Shown: positions 51,771 to 61,787 of the stretch, piece by piece
How the letters are laid out: every line of letters starts with the position of its first letter
How positions within the stretch are numbered: the stretch's first letter is position 1
Origin: JAIYDJ01 sp031400505
Lineage (GTDB): Bacteria; Pseudomonadota; Alphaproteobacteria; Rhodobacterales; Rhodobacteraceae
Length of the DNA: 64,000 bases
Direction: 5' to 3'
Assembly (NCBI GenBank): GCA_031400505.1
Contig: JANNPZ010000043.1
Coordinates: 103,996-167,995 of the forward strand
Position numbers and translations under genes: made by a program
The notes under the pieces: generated by a model
What the model was told of the DNA's origin: nothing
The model's input: the letters and a program-made list of their open reading frames with translations, nothing else
Databases searched by the model: none

Positions 51771-52643
51771 TTAGTCGCGATCATCGCGCGACGCGAGGCC
51801 GGTGAAATGCTTGTGCGCGATCCGGTACATGCGGCGATAGATTTTCGCCGTGCGGTTGCGCAGGTTCATCGCGGCATAGATCGGCTGGGTAACCTCTGGC
51901 ACGTCCGCGACATAGCCGAACGGCCCGGCCTCGACCATGGCGCGGGCGGTTTCGGCCAGCACAAAGCCCGCGCCGCCAACGGTGGACAAAAGCGAGGCGA
52001 TGATTCCGCTTTGCCCCGCAGCCAATGCAGCGCCCAGATGTTCGGGCAGCACTTGACGATGGGCCTCCTCAAAAGCGGGTGAAAACGCGCCGCGGATATA
52101 GGTAACTGGGTCGATCTGGTCGCGCGCGCGCACGGTGTCGGCGATCAGGCGGTAACTGACCTCGCCGACGCTGGCGAAGTGCAGGTCCGGGTGCGGTTTG
52201 GGCGAATAGAGGATCGCGAAGTCCAGCGCGCCGCGCGTCAGATCGGCGCACATCTGTTCGGAGTAATCCGGCTCGATATAGAGCGCCATCTGCGGCAGAT
52301 TGCGTTTCACCCCTGCCACCAGCTTGCCGATATGCCCCGGGGCAAGGTCGTTCTGGATGCCCATCCGCAGGGTGACCGCCGAATTGCCCGATGGGGCAAC
52401 GGCCCGGCGCGCCTCGGTCCAGTCGGCGCGCAGCATGCGGGCATGCGGTTCAAACCGCAGCCCTTCGGTCGAAAGCTCGGTCCCGGCACGCGAGCGCACG
52501 AAAAGCCGCGCGCCAACTGCCGTTTCCAGTGCCACAACGCGAGCCGACACGGTGGACTGCGTGACCCCCATCCGTTCGGCCGTGCGGTTGAAGCTGCGGG
52601 TTTCCACCAGGTCGAGAAAGGTTTCCAGAAGTTCGATTTGCAT
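51771..52643 (-). CDS. LysR-family transcriptional regulator
   Basis: A 290-residue LysR protein. The N-terminal helix-turn-helix (MQIELLETFLDLVETRSFNR, TAERMGVTQSTVSARVVALE) is canonical, and the C-terminal part is a periplasmic-binding-like effector domain. It is divergent from the 11-kb methyltransferase/oxidoreductase operon, 106 bases away, and is probably its activator. The effector is unknown. Confidence 0.92.
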   Translation of the reverse strand: MQIELLETFLDLVETRSFNRTAERMGVTQSTVSARVVALETAVGARLFVRSRAGTELSTEGLRFEPHARMLRADWTEARRAVAPSGNSAVTLRMGIQNDLAPGHIGKLVAGVKRNLPQMALYIEPDYSEQMCADLTRGALDFAILYSPKPHPDLHFASVGEVSYRLIADTVRARDQIDPVTYIRGAFSPAFEEAHRQVLPEHLGAALAAGQSGIIASLLSTVGGAGFVLAETARAMVEAGPFGYVADVPEVTQPIYAAMNLRNRTAKIYRRMYRIAHKHFTGLASRDDRD

Positions 52644-52749
52644 GGCCTGCCGCCCTCTAATCGCTTTTTTAGATCAATAGCCTGATCTGTCGCCAATTGA
52701 AACCACGCTTCTGTCGCAGGATAGTGACAGCGGAATGACGGAGGGCGAC

Positions 52750-55191
52750 ATGGCCGATTTGCCGAAACAGGCGCGTGTGGTGATCATTGGCGGCGGGGCT
52801 GTCGGGGCCTCTGCGCTTTATCATCTGTGCAAGGCGGGTTGGACGGATTGCGTGCTGCTGGAGAAGAACGAACTGACGGCGGGGTCCACCTGGCATGCGG
52901 CAGGCAACGTGCCGACGTTCAGTTCAAGCTGGTCGATCATGAACATGCAGCGCTATTCGGCCGAGCTTTATCGCGGTCTGGGCGCGGCTGTGGACTATCC
53001 GATGAACTATCATGTGACCGGGTCAGTCCGGCTTGGCCACAGCAAGGAACGTCTGCAAGAATTTCGCCGCGTGGCCGGGATGGGGCGGTATCAGGGCATG
53101 GACCTTGATATCCTCGGCCCGGACGAGATCAAGGCGCGCTATCCCTTCGTCGAAACCCACGATCTGACCGGCGCACTCTATGACCCCTACGACGGCGACA
53201 TCGACCCCGCGCAGTTGACCCAGGCCCTGGCAAAGGGCGCGCGGCAGATGGGCGCGCATATCGAGCGGTTCTGCCCCGTCGAAGGGGTGCGGCGCGATGG
53301 CGACGAATGGGTGATCTCGACGCCCAAGGGTGACATTCGCTGCGAAAAGGTGGTCAACGCGGCGGGCTATTATGCGCGTCAGGTCGGTCGGATGTTCGGC
53401 CGCGATCTGCCGATGATGGTGATGAGCCATCAGTATATGCTGTTCGACACCATTCCCGAAATTGCCACCTATACCGCCGAGACGGGGCGCAAGCTGCCGC
53501 TACTGCGCGATGTGGATTCGTCCTACTACCTGCGGCAGGAAAAGAACGGCTTTAACCTTGGCCCCTATGAGGGCAACTGCCGCGCGCATTGGGCAACGCC
53601 GGACGATCCCTTCCCGCAGGATTTCAGCTTTCAGTTGTTCCCCGATGACCTTGAACGGCTGGAATGGCACATCGCCGATGCGATGGCCCGCGTGCCGCTG
53701 CTGGAAAAGGCGGCGCTCACCAAGGTGATCAACGGCCCGATCCCCTATACCCCCGATGGCAACCCGCTGATCGGGCCGATGCCGGGGGTGCCCAACGCCT
53801 ATGAGGCTTGCGTGTTCACCTTTGGCATCTGTCAGGCCGGTGGCGCGGGCAAGGTGCTGGCCGAATGGGTCACCGAAGGCGCGACCGAATGGGACATGTG
53901 GTCGTGCGATCCGCGCCGCTTTACCGGGTTCGAGGATGAGGCCTACTGTGTTGCCAAAGGCATGGAGGTTTACGGGCACGAATATGCCATCCATTTCCCG
54001 CATCACGTCTGGCCCGAAGGGCGCGGCAAGAAGCTTTCGGCGGTACATGACCACACGGCGGCTTTGGGCGCGCAGTTTGGCCCCTATAACGGATGGGAGC
54101 GTGCGCTGTGGTATGCGCGGACGAGCGACGACAGGAGCGAGGACGCACAGCGCACCTGGAACCGCGAAGGCCCCTGGTTCGGCGCGGTCAAGGCGGAATG
54201 CGAGGCGGTGCGCGATGCCTGCGGTATCCTCGATCTGCCGGGGTTCTCGCGCTTTGTGATCGAAGGGCCTGGCGTGATCGACTGGCTGTCGCGCCAGATC
54301 ACCGGCAAGATCCCCTCGGTCGGGCGGCTGGGGCTGGCCTATTTCGCCGATGACAAGGGCCGCATCGTGACCGAGATGTCGGTCGCACGACTGGCCGAGG
54401 ATCGCGTGCTGCTGATCACGGCGGCCACAGCGCAGGGGCATGATGGCGACTGGCTGCGGCAGCATCTGGAACCGGGGCTGGTGCTGACCGAAGAGACCGA
54501 TCTTTGGTCCACGCAAATCCTGACAGGCCCGCGCAGCCGCGATGTGCTGGCGGCGGTGTCGCATGCCGATCTTGCCAAGGGCTGGCTGACCTTGCAGACC
54601 GCGCGGATTGCGGGCGCCGAAGTGCGTCTGATGCGGGTGTCGTTCGCCGGGGAATTGGGCTGGGAAATCCACTCGCCCGTCGCCGATACACCGGCTGTCT
54701 GGGCGGCAGTGATGGCGGCGGGTGCGCCGCTGGGGCTGCGACCCTTTGGGATGTTCGCCCTGAACAGCCTGCGCATCGAAAAGGGCTATCGCGCGTGGAA
54801 AGGTGATCTTTCGACCGACTACACCGTGCTGCAGGGCGGGCTGGAACGGTTCGTCGATTGGGCCAAGCCCGAGTTCCGCGGCAAGGCGGCGCTTGCGGCG
54901 GAGAAACAGGCAGGCGTGACTAAGCGCTTTTGCACGCTGGTGGTGCAGGCCGGGGATTGCGATCCGCCCTATATGTCTACGATCTGGCACAACGGCCATG
55001 TGGTGGGCGAAACCACCAGCGGCTATTTCGGCCACCGCGCGCAGGCTTGCATCGCACTTGGCATGCTGCGCAGCGATCTCAATGAACCCGGCACAGCGGT
55101 TGAGGTCGAGATTTTCGGCACACGCTACCCGGCGGTCGTGCAGGCCGATCAGCCAGTCTGGGACCCGAAGAACGAGCGTATCCGCGCATGA
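52750..55191 (+). CDS. FAD-dependent dimethylglycine/sarcosine dehydrogenase-like protein with GcvT domain (1)
   Basis: An 813-residue two-domain protein. The DAO-type FAD domain (about 1-430) opens with ARVVIIGGGAVGASALYHLC and has STWHAAG, whose His is a likely covalent FAD site as in dimethylglycine dehydrogenase. The GcvT domain (about 435-813) includes RIEKGYRAWKGDLSTDYTVL; GcvT domains bind tetrahydrofolate and receive a methylene group. I chose the ATG at 52750, behind GGAGGGCGAC, over one 5 codons earlier. It heads the operon; the substrate is presumably an N-methylated amine. Confidence 0.9.
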   Translation: MADLPKQARVVIIGGGAVGASALYHLCKAGWTDCVLLEKNELTAGSTWHAAGNVPTFSSSWSIMNMQRYSAELYRGLGAAVDYPMNYHVTGSVRLGHSKERLQEFRRVAGMGRYQGMDLDILGPDEIKARYPFVETHDLTGALYDPYDGDIDPAQLTQALAKGARQMGAHIERFCPVEGVRRDGDEWVISTPKGDIRCEKVVNAAGYYARQVGRMFGRDLPMMVMSHQYMLFDTIPEIATYTAETGRKLPLLRDVDSSYYLRQEKNGFNLGPYEGNCRAHWATPDDPFPQDFSFQLFPDDLERLEWHIADAMARVPLLEKAALTKVINGPIPYTPDGNPLIGPMPGVPNAYEACVFTFGICQAGGAGKVLAEWVTEGATEWDMWSCDPRRFTGFEDEAYCVAKGMEVYGHEYAIHFPHHVWPEGRGKKLSAVHDHTAALGAQFGPYNGWERALWYARTSDDRSEDAQRTWNREGPWFGAVKAECEAVRDACGILDLPGFSRFVIEGPGVIDWLSRQITGKIPSVGRLGLAYFADDKGRIVTEMSVARLAEDRVLLITAATAQGHDGDWLRQHLEPGLVLTEETDLWSTQILTGPRSRDVLAAVSHADLAKGWLTLQTARIAGAEVRLMRVSFAGELGWEIHSPVADTPAVWAAVMAAGAPLGLRPFGMFALNSLRIEKGYRAWKGDLSTDYTVLQGGLERFVDWAKPEFRGKAALAAEKQAGVTKRFCTLVVQAGDCDPPYMSTIWHNGHVVGETTSGYFGHRAQACIALGMLRSDLNEPGTAVEVEIFGTRYPAVVQADQPVWDPKNERIRA

Positions 55192-56219
55192 CCCTGCCCG
55201 CCGCCATGACGGCCGTGCAACTGACTGCCCATGGCGGGCCAGAAGTGCTGGTCTGGCGGAACGATCTGGCGCTGCCTGAACCGGGGGCGGGCGAGGTTCT
55301 GGTGCGGGTGCTGGCTGCGGGCGTTAACATGACGGACGTGAACACGCGCATCGGCTGGTATGCCACTGACGGGCAGGGCGGTTGGGCCGGTGCGATGGCC
55401 CTTCCGCGCATTCAGGGCGGCGATCTCTGCGGGCGCGTGGTGGCTTTGGGGGCCGGAGTGACAGGGATCAGCATCGGTGCGCGGGTGATCTGCCCGACCT
55501 GCCAGCCGGAGCCTACGCCGGAAAATCCCATGGCGATCAACGTGATCGGGTCGGAATTCGACGGGGCCTTCGCGCAGTTCTGCGTCGTGCCCGCGCACTA
55601 TCTGCATGATGTCAGCGTCTCGCCCCTGTCGGACACCGAAATCGGCGCCATGCCCTGCGCCTATGGCACGGCCAACAACATGTTGGTGCGGGTGGGTCTG
55701 CAGGCGGGCGAGCGGGTGCTGATCACTGGGGCCTCGGGCGGGGTCGGGCTTGCCGCCGTGCAGCTTGCCCGGCAGCGCGGGGCCGAGGTGACGGGGCAAT
55801 GCTCGGCGTCAAAGGCGGGGGTGGTGCGGGCGCAAGGCGCGGACGTTCTGGATCGGGATGCAACCCCTGCGGCAGACAGCTTTGATGTGGTGATCGATGT
55901 CGTGGGCGGCGCGGGTTGGGCTGCCCGGCTGAACGCGCTACGTCCCGGTGGGCGCTATGCCACGGCGGGGGCGGTGGGCGGGGCCGAGGTGTCGGGCGAT
56001 CTGCGGGTGATCTACCTCAAGGATCTGACGCTTTTCGGCTGCACCCACCAGTCGGTTGCCGGCTTTGCCCAGCTTGTCGGCCTGATCAATGCCGGGGCCC
56101 TACGGCCCCTTGTGTCCAAAACCTATCCGCTGCGCGACATTGCCCGCGCGCAGGCCGATCTTGTCGCCGGAACCTACCCCGGCAAACTTGTTCTACTTCC
56201 ATCGGAGAGTGACGCATGA
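55188..56219 (+). CDS. MDR-superfamily quinone oxidoreductase/alcohol dehydrogenase-like protein
   Basis: A 343-residue medium-chain dehydrogenase/reductase. The N-terminal GroES-like domain contains AAGVNMTDVNTRIGWYATDG; the Rossmann domain has VLITGASGGVGLAAVQLARQ. No structural or catalytic zinc cysteine set is evident, so a quinone-oxidoreductase-type NADPH enzyme is more likely than an alcohol dehydrogenase. It overlaps the preceding and following genes by 4 bases each. An internal ATG seven codons in (MTAVQLTAHGGPEVL) could be the true start. Confidence 0.88.
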   Translation: MTLPAAMTAVQLTAHGGPEVLVWRNDLALPEPGAGEVLVRVLAAGVNMTDVNTRIGWYATDGQGGWAGAMALPRIQGGDLCGRVVALGAGVTGISIGARVICPTCQPEPTPENPMAINVIGSEFDGAFAQFCVVPAHYLHDVSVSPLSDTEIGAMPCAYGTANNMLVRVGLQAGERVLITGASGGVGLAAVQLARQRGAEVTGQCSASKAGVVRAQGADVLDRDATPAADSFDVVIDVVGGAGWAARLNALRPGGRYATAGAVGGAEVSGDLRVIYLKDLTLFGCTHQSVAGFAQLVGLINAGALRPLVSKTYPLRDIARAQADLVAGTYPGKLVLLPSESDA

Positions 56220-58663
56220 CCATTCCCTCAAAAGCCCGCGCGGTCGTCATCGGGGGCGGCGTTTCGGGCTGTTCGGTTGCGTATCATCTGGCGAAGGCGG
56301 GTTGGACGGATGTGGTTCTTCTGGAACGCAAGCAATTGACCAGCGGCACCACCTGGCACGCGGCGGGCCTGATCGGGCAGTTGCGCGGGTCGGCCAACAT
56401 GACGCGGCTGGCGAAGTATTCGGCGGATCTGTACGTCAAGCTTGAGGCCGAGACCGGCGTTGCCACCGGCATGCGGCAGGTCGGGTCGATCTCGGTCGCG
56501 CTGACCGGCGAGCGTCACGAGGAATTGCTGCGGCAGGCGACTGTGGCGCGGATTTTCGGCGTCGATGTCGCCGAAATCTCGCCAACCGAAGCCAAGGCGA
56601 TGTATCCGCATCTGGAGATCGGCGATGTCGTAGGCGCGGTGCATCTGCCGCTGGACGGGCAATGCGACCCTGCCAATATCACCATGGCACTGGCCAAGGG
56701 TGCGCGGATGCGCGGCGCACAGATATTCGAGCATACCAAGGTCGTCGGTGTCACCAAGGCCAATGGCAAGGTAACGGGCGTCGATTATGAATTCGGCGGC
56801 GAGCGTGGCCATATCGCTGCGGATGTCGTGGTCAACTGCGGCGGCATGTGGGGTCGCGATCTGGCCGAGGCATCGGGCGTGACCTTGCCCCTGCACGCCT
56901 GCGAGCATTTCTATCTGATCACCGAGCCGATTGCCGGTCTGGGCCATTTGCCCGTCCTGCGGGTGCCTGATGAGTGCACCTACTACAAGTCCGACGCCGG
57001 CAAGATGATGGTCGGCGCGTTCGAGCCTGTGGCCAAGCCATGGGGCATGAACGGCATCCGCGAGGATTTCTGTTTCGACACGCTGCCCGAGGATTGGGAC
57101 CATTTTCAGCCGATCCTGGAGCACGCGATGAATCGCCTGCCACTGTTCCAGACGGCGGGGATTCACACGTTCTTCAACGGGCCGGAGAGTTTCACGCCCG
57201 ATGACCGCTATTATCTGGGCGAAGCGCCCGAACTTGGCGGGTATTGGGTGGCGGCGGGGTATAACTCGGTCGGCATTGCAGGATCGGGCGGGGCGGGCAT
57301 GGCACTGGCGCATTGGATCACCGAAGGCGAAGCGCCCTTTGATCTGTGGGAAGTGGACATCCGCCGCGCGCAGCCGTTCCAGAAGAATCGCCGCTACCTG
57401 AAGGAACGGGTAAGCGAGACCTTGGGCCTTCTCTATGCCGATCACTTCCCCTATCGGCAGATGGCCACGGCGCGCGGGGTGCGGCGCACACCGCTGCACG
57501 AACATCTGAAAGCGCGCGGTGCCGTGTTTGGCGAAGTGGCGGGGTGGGAGCGGGCGAACTGGTTTGCCAAGCCCGGTCAAGTGGCGGAATACCAGTATTC
57601 CTGGAAGCGGCAGAACTGGTTCGACAACGCCCGTGCCGAGCATATGGCCGTGCGCACCGGCTGCGGGTTCTTCGATATGACCAGTTTCGGCAAGATCCGG
57701 GTCGAGGGGCGCGATGCCTGTACCTTCCTGAACCGGATGTGCGCCAATGAGGTGGACGTGGCCGTCGGGCGGATCGTCTATACCCAGATGCTGAACCAGA
57801 AGGGCGGGATCGAGTGCGATCTGACGGTGACGCGGCTTTCAGAGACAGCCTATCTGCTGGTAGTGCCGGGGGCGACGCTGCAGCGCGATCTGGCGTGGTT
57901 GTGCCGCCATCTGGGCGACGCCTTTGCGGTTATCACCGACATGACCGCAGCGGAATCTGTGCTGTGCGTGATGGGGCCGAATAGCCGGGCCTTGTTGCAG
58001 AAAGTCTCGCCCGCCGATTTCAGCAATGCGGGTCATCCCTTTGCAACCGCGCGGCAGATCGAGATCGGCATGGGCCTCGCGCGCGCGCATCGGGTGACTT
58101 ATGTGGGCGAGTTGGGCTGGGAGCTTTATGTATCGAGCGATCAGACGGCGCATGTCTTCGAGGCGCTGGAAGAGGCGGCGCAGGATCTGCCGGGGGGGAT
58201 GACGCTGTGCGGATTGCACACGCTGGACAGTTGCAGGATCGAGAAGGCCTATCGCCATTTCGGCCATGACATCACGGATGAGGATCACGTGCTGGAGGCG
58301 GGGCTTGGCTTTGCCGTGCGCACGCAAAAGCCTGCTTTCATCGGGCGCGATGCAGTTCTGGCCAAGCGCGAGGCGGGGTTGTCGCGGCGGATGGTGCAGT
58401 TCCGGCTGGTGGACCCCGAGCCTTTGTTGTTTCACAACGAGGCGGTTGTGCGCGATGGGCAGATCGTCGGTCCGGTAACCAGCGGGAATTACGGGTATTT
58501 CCTGGGGGGGGCGATCGGGCTTGGTTATGTACCATGCGCGGGGGAAAGCGAGGCGGATGTGCTGGGGTCGCGGTATCAGATCGAGGTGGCCGGGGTTCGG
58601 CATGACGCGGTGGCGTCACTGGCCCCGATGTATGATCCGAAATCGGAACGGGTGCGGATGTGA
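56216..58663 (+). CDS. FAD-dependent dimethylglycine/sarcosine dehydrogenase-like protein with GcvT domain (2)
   Basis: An 815-residue paralog of the first gene with the same architecture: FAD domain from ARAVVIGGGVSGCSVAYHLA, covalent-flavin-type TTWHAAGLIGQLRGSANMTR, then a GcvT domain (about 440-815) with RIEKAYRHFGHDITDEDHVL and an end at LAPMYDPKSERVRM. The GLIGQLRGSANMTRLAKYSA stretch is closer to true dimethylglycine/sarcosine dehydrogenases than the first copy. It would oxidise an N-methyl group, passing the one-carbon unit to tetrahydrofolate. Confidence 0.9.
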   Translation: MTIPSKARAVVIGGGVSGCSVAYHLAKAGWTDVVLLERKQLTSGTTWHAAGLIGQLRGSANMTRLAKYSADLYVKLEAETGVATGMRQVGSISVALTGERHEELLRQATVARIFGVDVAEISPTEAKAMYPHLEIGDVVGAVHLPLDGQCDPANITMALAKGARMRGAQIFEHTKVVGVTKANGKVTGVDYEFGGERGHIAADVVVNCGGMWGRDLAEASGVTLPLHACEHFYLITEPIAGLGHLPVLRVPDECTYYKSDAGKMMVGAFEPVAKPWGMNGIREDFCFDTLPEDWDHFQPILEHAMNRLPLFQTAGIHTFFNGPESFTPDDRYYLGEAPELGGYWVAAGYNSVGIAGSGGAGMALAHWITEGEAPFDLWEVDIRRAQPFQKNRRYLKERVSETLGLLYADHFPYRQMATARGVRRTPLHEHLKARGAVFGEVAGWERANWFAKPGQVAEYQYSWKRQNWFDNARAEHMAVRTGCGFFDMTSFGKIRVEGRDACTFLNRMCANEVDVAVGRIVYTQMLNQKGGIECDLTVTRLSETAYLLVVPGATLQRDLAWLCRHLGDAFAVITDMTAAESVLCVMGPNSRALLQKVSPADFSNAGHPFATARQIEIGMGLARAHRVTYVGELGWELYVSSDQTAHVFEALEEAAQDLPGGMTLCGLHTLDSCRIEKAYRHFGHDITDEDHVLEAGLGFAVRTQKPAFIGRDAVLAKREAGLSRRMVQFRLVDPEPLLFHNEAVVRDGQIVGPVTSGNYGYFLGGAIGLGYVPCAGESEADVLGSRYQIEVAGVRHDAVASLAPMYDPKSERVRM

Positions 58664-58670
58664 CTGCGAC

Positions 58671-58701
58671 CCGGGGCGCTGCCCCGGACCCCGGGATATT
58701 T
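58671..58701 (+). repeat. Intergenic repeat, copy 3, between oxidoreductase 2 and the methyltransferase
   Basis: CCGGGGC (58671-58677) and GCCCCGG (58681-58687) form a hairpin, followed by ACCCCGGGATATTTATG. It shares GGATATTT with the copies at 20291 and 41805. It lies inside the 60-base gap of the operon, so it may act as a partial terminator or message-processing site. Confidence 0.6.
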
Positions 58702-58723
58702 ATGAACAGATGATGAGGGCGAC

Positions 58724-60292
58724 ATGAGCGATAGCATCGAAATGGGCGACGTATGTGAACCGGCGCGGGCGCGGGTCGGGCGGTCTGGCGGACGGTCGGC
58801 GCGGGTGGCTTTGCGCTCGGCGCCCTTGGCGGATGATGTGCGCCCGGTGCGCGGCGGGATGCCGGGGGGGGCCTACAAGCCCTTGAGCGAGGCGAGCATC
58901 CAGATGATCCACCAATCTGCGCTGGAGGCGTTGGAGGTAATCGGGTTGAGCCAAGCGCCGCCGTCCGGGGTCGAGATCATGACGGCGGCCGGGGCCATTC
59001 AGGGCGACGACGGGCGGTTGCGGTTTCCGCGCGCGTTGGTCGAGGATATGCTGGCGGTGGCGGCGCGGGGGATCACGCTGCATGCGCGTGACCCCAAGCA
59101 TGATCTGCATTTGTCGGGCAGCAACGTGCATTACGGCACAGCAGGCGCGGCGGTGCATATCGTCGACCCGATCAGCCTTGAGTACCGCGAAAGCACCGCG
59201 CAGGATCTTTATGACGCGGCGCGGCTGGTCGATAACCTTGACAACATCCATTTCTATCAGCGCACCATGGTGTGCCGCGATGTGATGGACAATCAGGAGA
59301 TGGACCTGAACACGCTTTATGGCTGTCTTGCCGGCACCAAAAAGCATGTGGGGACCAGTTTCAGCGATCCAAGCCATGTGGCCGCCTGTTTCGACATGCT
59401 CTACACCGTGGCGGGGGGCGAGGACAAATGGCGCGAGCGGCCTTTTGTCAGCAATTCCAACTGCTTCGTCGTCCCACCAATGAAGTTCGCCGAAGAAAGC
59501 TGCATCACGATGGAGGATTGCATCCGGCGCGGGATGCCGATGCTGCTGTTGTCGGCGGGGCAGGCGGGGGCTACGGCGCCTGCGCCGATTGCGCTGACCA
59601 TTGTACAGGCGGTGGCGGAGTGTCTGGCGGGTGTCGTCTATGCCAATGCGATCAAGAAGGGTGCGCCGTGCATCTTTGGCACCTGGCCGTTCGTGTCGGA
59701 TCTGCGGACCGGGGCGATGTCGGGGGGGTCGGCCGAGCAGGCGTTGCTAACCGCCGGTTGTGCGCAGATGCACCGGTTCTATGATTTGCCGGGGGGGGCT
59801 GCGTCGGGGATTTCCGACAGCAAGTTGCCCGACATGCAGGCGGGATGGGAGCAGGGGATCACCAATTCGCTGGCGGGTCTTGCGGGGTTGAACATGTGCT
59901 ATGAGGCGGTGGGGATGCATGCGTCCTTGCTGGGGTTCTGTCTTGAATCGCTTGTCCTTGGCGACGATCTCTTGGGACAGGCGATGCGGCTGGTGCGCGG
60001 TATCGATGTGACGCCGGACAGCACCTCGATCGAGGCGATGAAAGAGGTCTGTCTGGGTGGGCCGGGGCATTATCTGGGGTCGGATCAGACGCTGAAGCTG
60101 ATGCAGACCGAGTATATCTACCCGGCGGTCGGCAACCGGATGTCGCCGAAGGAATGGAACGAGGCCGGCAAGCCGCTACTGCTTGACGTGGCGATTGCGC
60201 GGAAGAATAGTATTCTGGCCAAGGCCAAATGCGTGATCGACCCCGAAATCGACGCGATCATTCGGGCCAAGTACAACATCTACTTTCAGTGA
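58724..60292 (+). CDS. MttB-family (trimethylamine-methyltransferase-like) methyltransferase
   Basis: A 522-residue protein of the MttB/COG5598 family, starting behind GAGGGCGAC. Landmarks are KPLSEASIQMIHQSALEALE near the N-terminus, HYGTAGAAVHIVDPISLEYR, and LVRGIDVTPDSTSIEAMKEV near the C-terminus. There is no in-frame TAG to indicate pyrrolysine, so it belongs to the non-Pyl group that includes glycine-betaine:corrinoid methyltransferases. No corrinoid protein or its activator is in the window. The genes around it point to demethylation of a quaternary amine or similar; inference. Confidence 0.88.
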   Translation: MSDSIEMGDVCEPARARVGRSGGRSARVALRSAPLADDVRPVRGGMPGGAYKPLSEASIQMIHQSALEALEVIGLSQAPPSGVEIMTAAGAIQGDDGRLRFPRALVEDMLAVAARGITLHARDPKHDLHLSGSNVHYGTAGAAVHIVDPISLEYRESTAQDLYDAARLVDNLDNIHFYQRTMVCRDVMDNQEMDLNTLYGCLAGTKKHVGTSFSDPSHVAACFDMLYTVAGGEDKWRERPFVSNSNCFVVPPMKFAEESCITMEDCIRRGMPMLLLSAGQAGATAPAPIALTIVQAVAECLAGVVYANAIKKGAPCIFGTWPFVSDLRTGAMSGGSAEQALLTAGCAQMHRFYDLPGGAASGISDSKLPDMQAGWEQGITNSLAGLAGLNMCYEAVGMHASLLGFCLESLVLGDDLLGQAMRLVRGIDVTPDSTSIEAMKEVCLGGPGHYLGSDQTLKLMQTEYIYPAVGNRMSPKEWNEAGKPLLLDVAIARKNSILAKAKCVIDPEIDAIIRAKYNIYFQ

Positions 60293-60299
60293 GGGCGCG

Positions 60300-61730
60300 A
60301 TGATCTCTGTCAACATGACCAAGTTCTACATCAATGGTGCCTGGGTTGAACCTCTGTCGGCGCGGCGCATTGGGGTTGAAAACCCCGCGACCGAGGAGAT
60401 TGTGGCAGAGGTTGCCATTGGCAATGACGACGATGCGGACCGCGCAATCATGGCTGCGCGGGCGGCGTTTGACGGCTGGACCGTGACGCCGGTGGCGGAG
60501 CGCATCGCGCTGGTGCGTCGCATTCTGGGTGTTTACAACGGTCGCTATGAGGATTTCGCGCAGGCGATGTCCACCGAGATGGGCGCGCCGATCGCATGGG
60601 CGCGCGGGGCGCAGGCCTGGGCCGGGCAGGTGCATATCGAAGCCACGATCAAGGCCGGCGAAGAGATGCACTGGGAATACATGCGCGGCACGACGCGCAT
60701 CGTGTACGAAGGAATAGGGGTTTGCGCGCTGATCACGCCGTGGAACTGGCCGATGAACCAGATTGCCTGCAAGGTGGCCCCGGCGCTGATCGCCGGGTGC
60801 ACAATGGTTCTGAAGCCGTCCGAGATTGCCCCGCTGTCGGGGGTTCTTTTTGCCGAAGTGTGCCACGAGGCCGGGGTTCCGCCGGGCGTGTTCAATTTGG
60901 TGAATGGCGACGGGCCGGGGGTCGGTGCGCGCATCACGTCGCACCCCGAGGTCGACATGGTGTCGTTCACCGGCTCGACCCGCGCGGGCATCCTGATCGC
61001 CACGGCGGCGGCTCCGACGGTCAAGCGCGTTGCGCAGGAAATGGGCGGCAAATCGGCCAACATCATCCTGCCTTCGGCGGATCTGCAGGCGGCGGTGTCG
61101 GCGGGGGTCAACGCCATCATGGCCAATACCGGACAGTCCTGCGACGCGCCGACCCGGATGTTCGTGCACCGGACCCAGCAGGACGAGGCGCTGGCGATTG
61201 CCAAGGCGACCGCCGAGGCGATTGTGCCGGGCGATCCGTTGGCGGATGGCACGACGATGGGGCCGCTGATCTCGAAGGCGCAGTATGACAAGGTGCAGCG
61301 GCTGATCCAGACCGGTATCGACGAGGGGGCAACTCTGGTCACCGGCGGGTTGGGCCGGCCTGCCGAGTTGAACCGGGGGTGGTTCTGCAAGCCCACGATC
61401 TTTGGCGATGTGCAAAACGAGATGACCATCTCGAAGGAAGAGATCTTCGGGCCGGTGCTGTCGGTCCTGCCCTATGACACGGTCGATGACGCGGTGCGGA
61501 TGGCGAACGACTCGGTTTATGGTCTGGCGGCCTTTGTCTCGGGACCATTGGACGAGGCGCGGGTGGTGGCGCACCGGTTGCGGGCGGGAACGGTCAACCT
61601 GAACTATCCCGACTGGGATACGGCGGCCCCGTTCGGCGGCTACAAGCAGTCGGGCAACGGGCGCGAATATGCCGATTGGGGCATCCATGACTTCTGCGAG
61701 GTCAAGGGCATCGTCGGTTACGGCGCCTGA
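60300..61730 (+). CDS. NAD(P)-dependent aldehyde dehydrogenase
   Basis: A 476-residue ALDH. Asn149 (TPWNWP), Lys172 (LKPSE), Glu247 (AQEMGGKSANIIL) and catalytic Cys281 (NTGQSCDAPTRM) are all present. It would oxidise an aldehyde (formaldehyde, betaine aldehyde or another) to its acid with NAD(P). The gene follows mttB by 7 bases; GAGGGCGCG precedes the ATG, and another ATG five codons on is possible. Part of the methyltransferase operon. Confidence 0.93.
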   Translation: MISVNMTKFYINGAWVEPLSARRIGVENPATEEIVAEVAIGNDDDADRAIMAARAAFDGWTVTPVAERIALVRRILGVYNGRYEDFAQAMSTEMGAPIAWARGAQAWAGQVHIEATIKAGEEMHWEYMRGTTRIVYEGIGVCALITPWNWPMNQIACKVAPALIAGCTMVLKPSEIAPLSGVLFAEVCHEAGVPPGVFNLVNGDGPGVGARITSHPEVDMVSFTGSTRAGILIATAAAPTVKRVAQEMGGKSANIILPSADLQAAVSAGVNAIMANTGQSCDAPTRMFVHRTQQDEALAIAKATAEAIVPGDPLADGTTMGPLISKAQYDKVQRLIQTGIDEGATLVTGGLGRPAELNRGWFCKPTIFGDVQNEMTISKEEIFGPVLSVLPYDTVDDAVRMANDSVYGLAAFVSGPLDEARVVAHRLRAGTVNLNYPDWDTAAPFGGYKQSGNGREYADWGIHDFCEVKGIVGYGA

Positions 61731-61787
61731 CGCGCGACATTTATCCGGGGCGCGGCGGCGGGCCGCCCCCTACCACACGGGGACACC

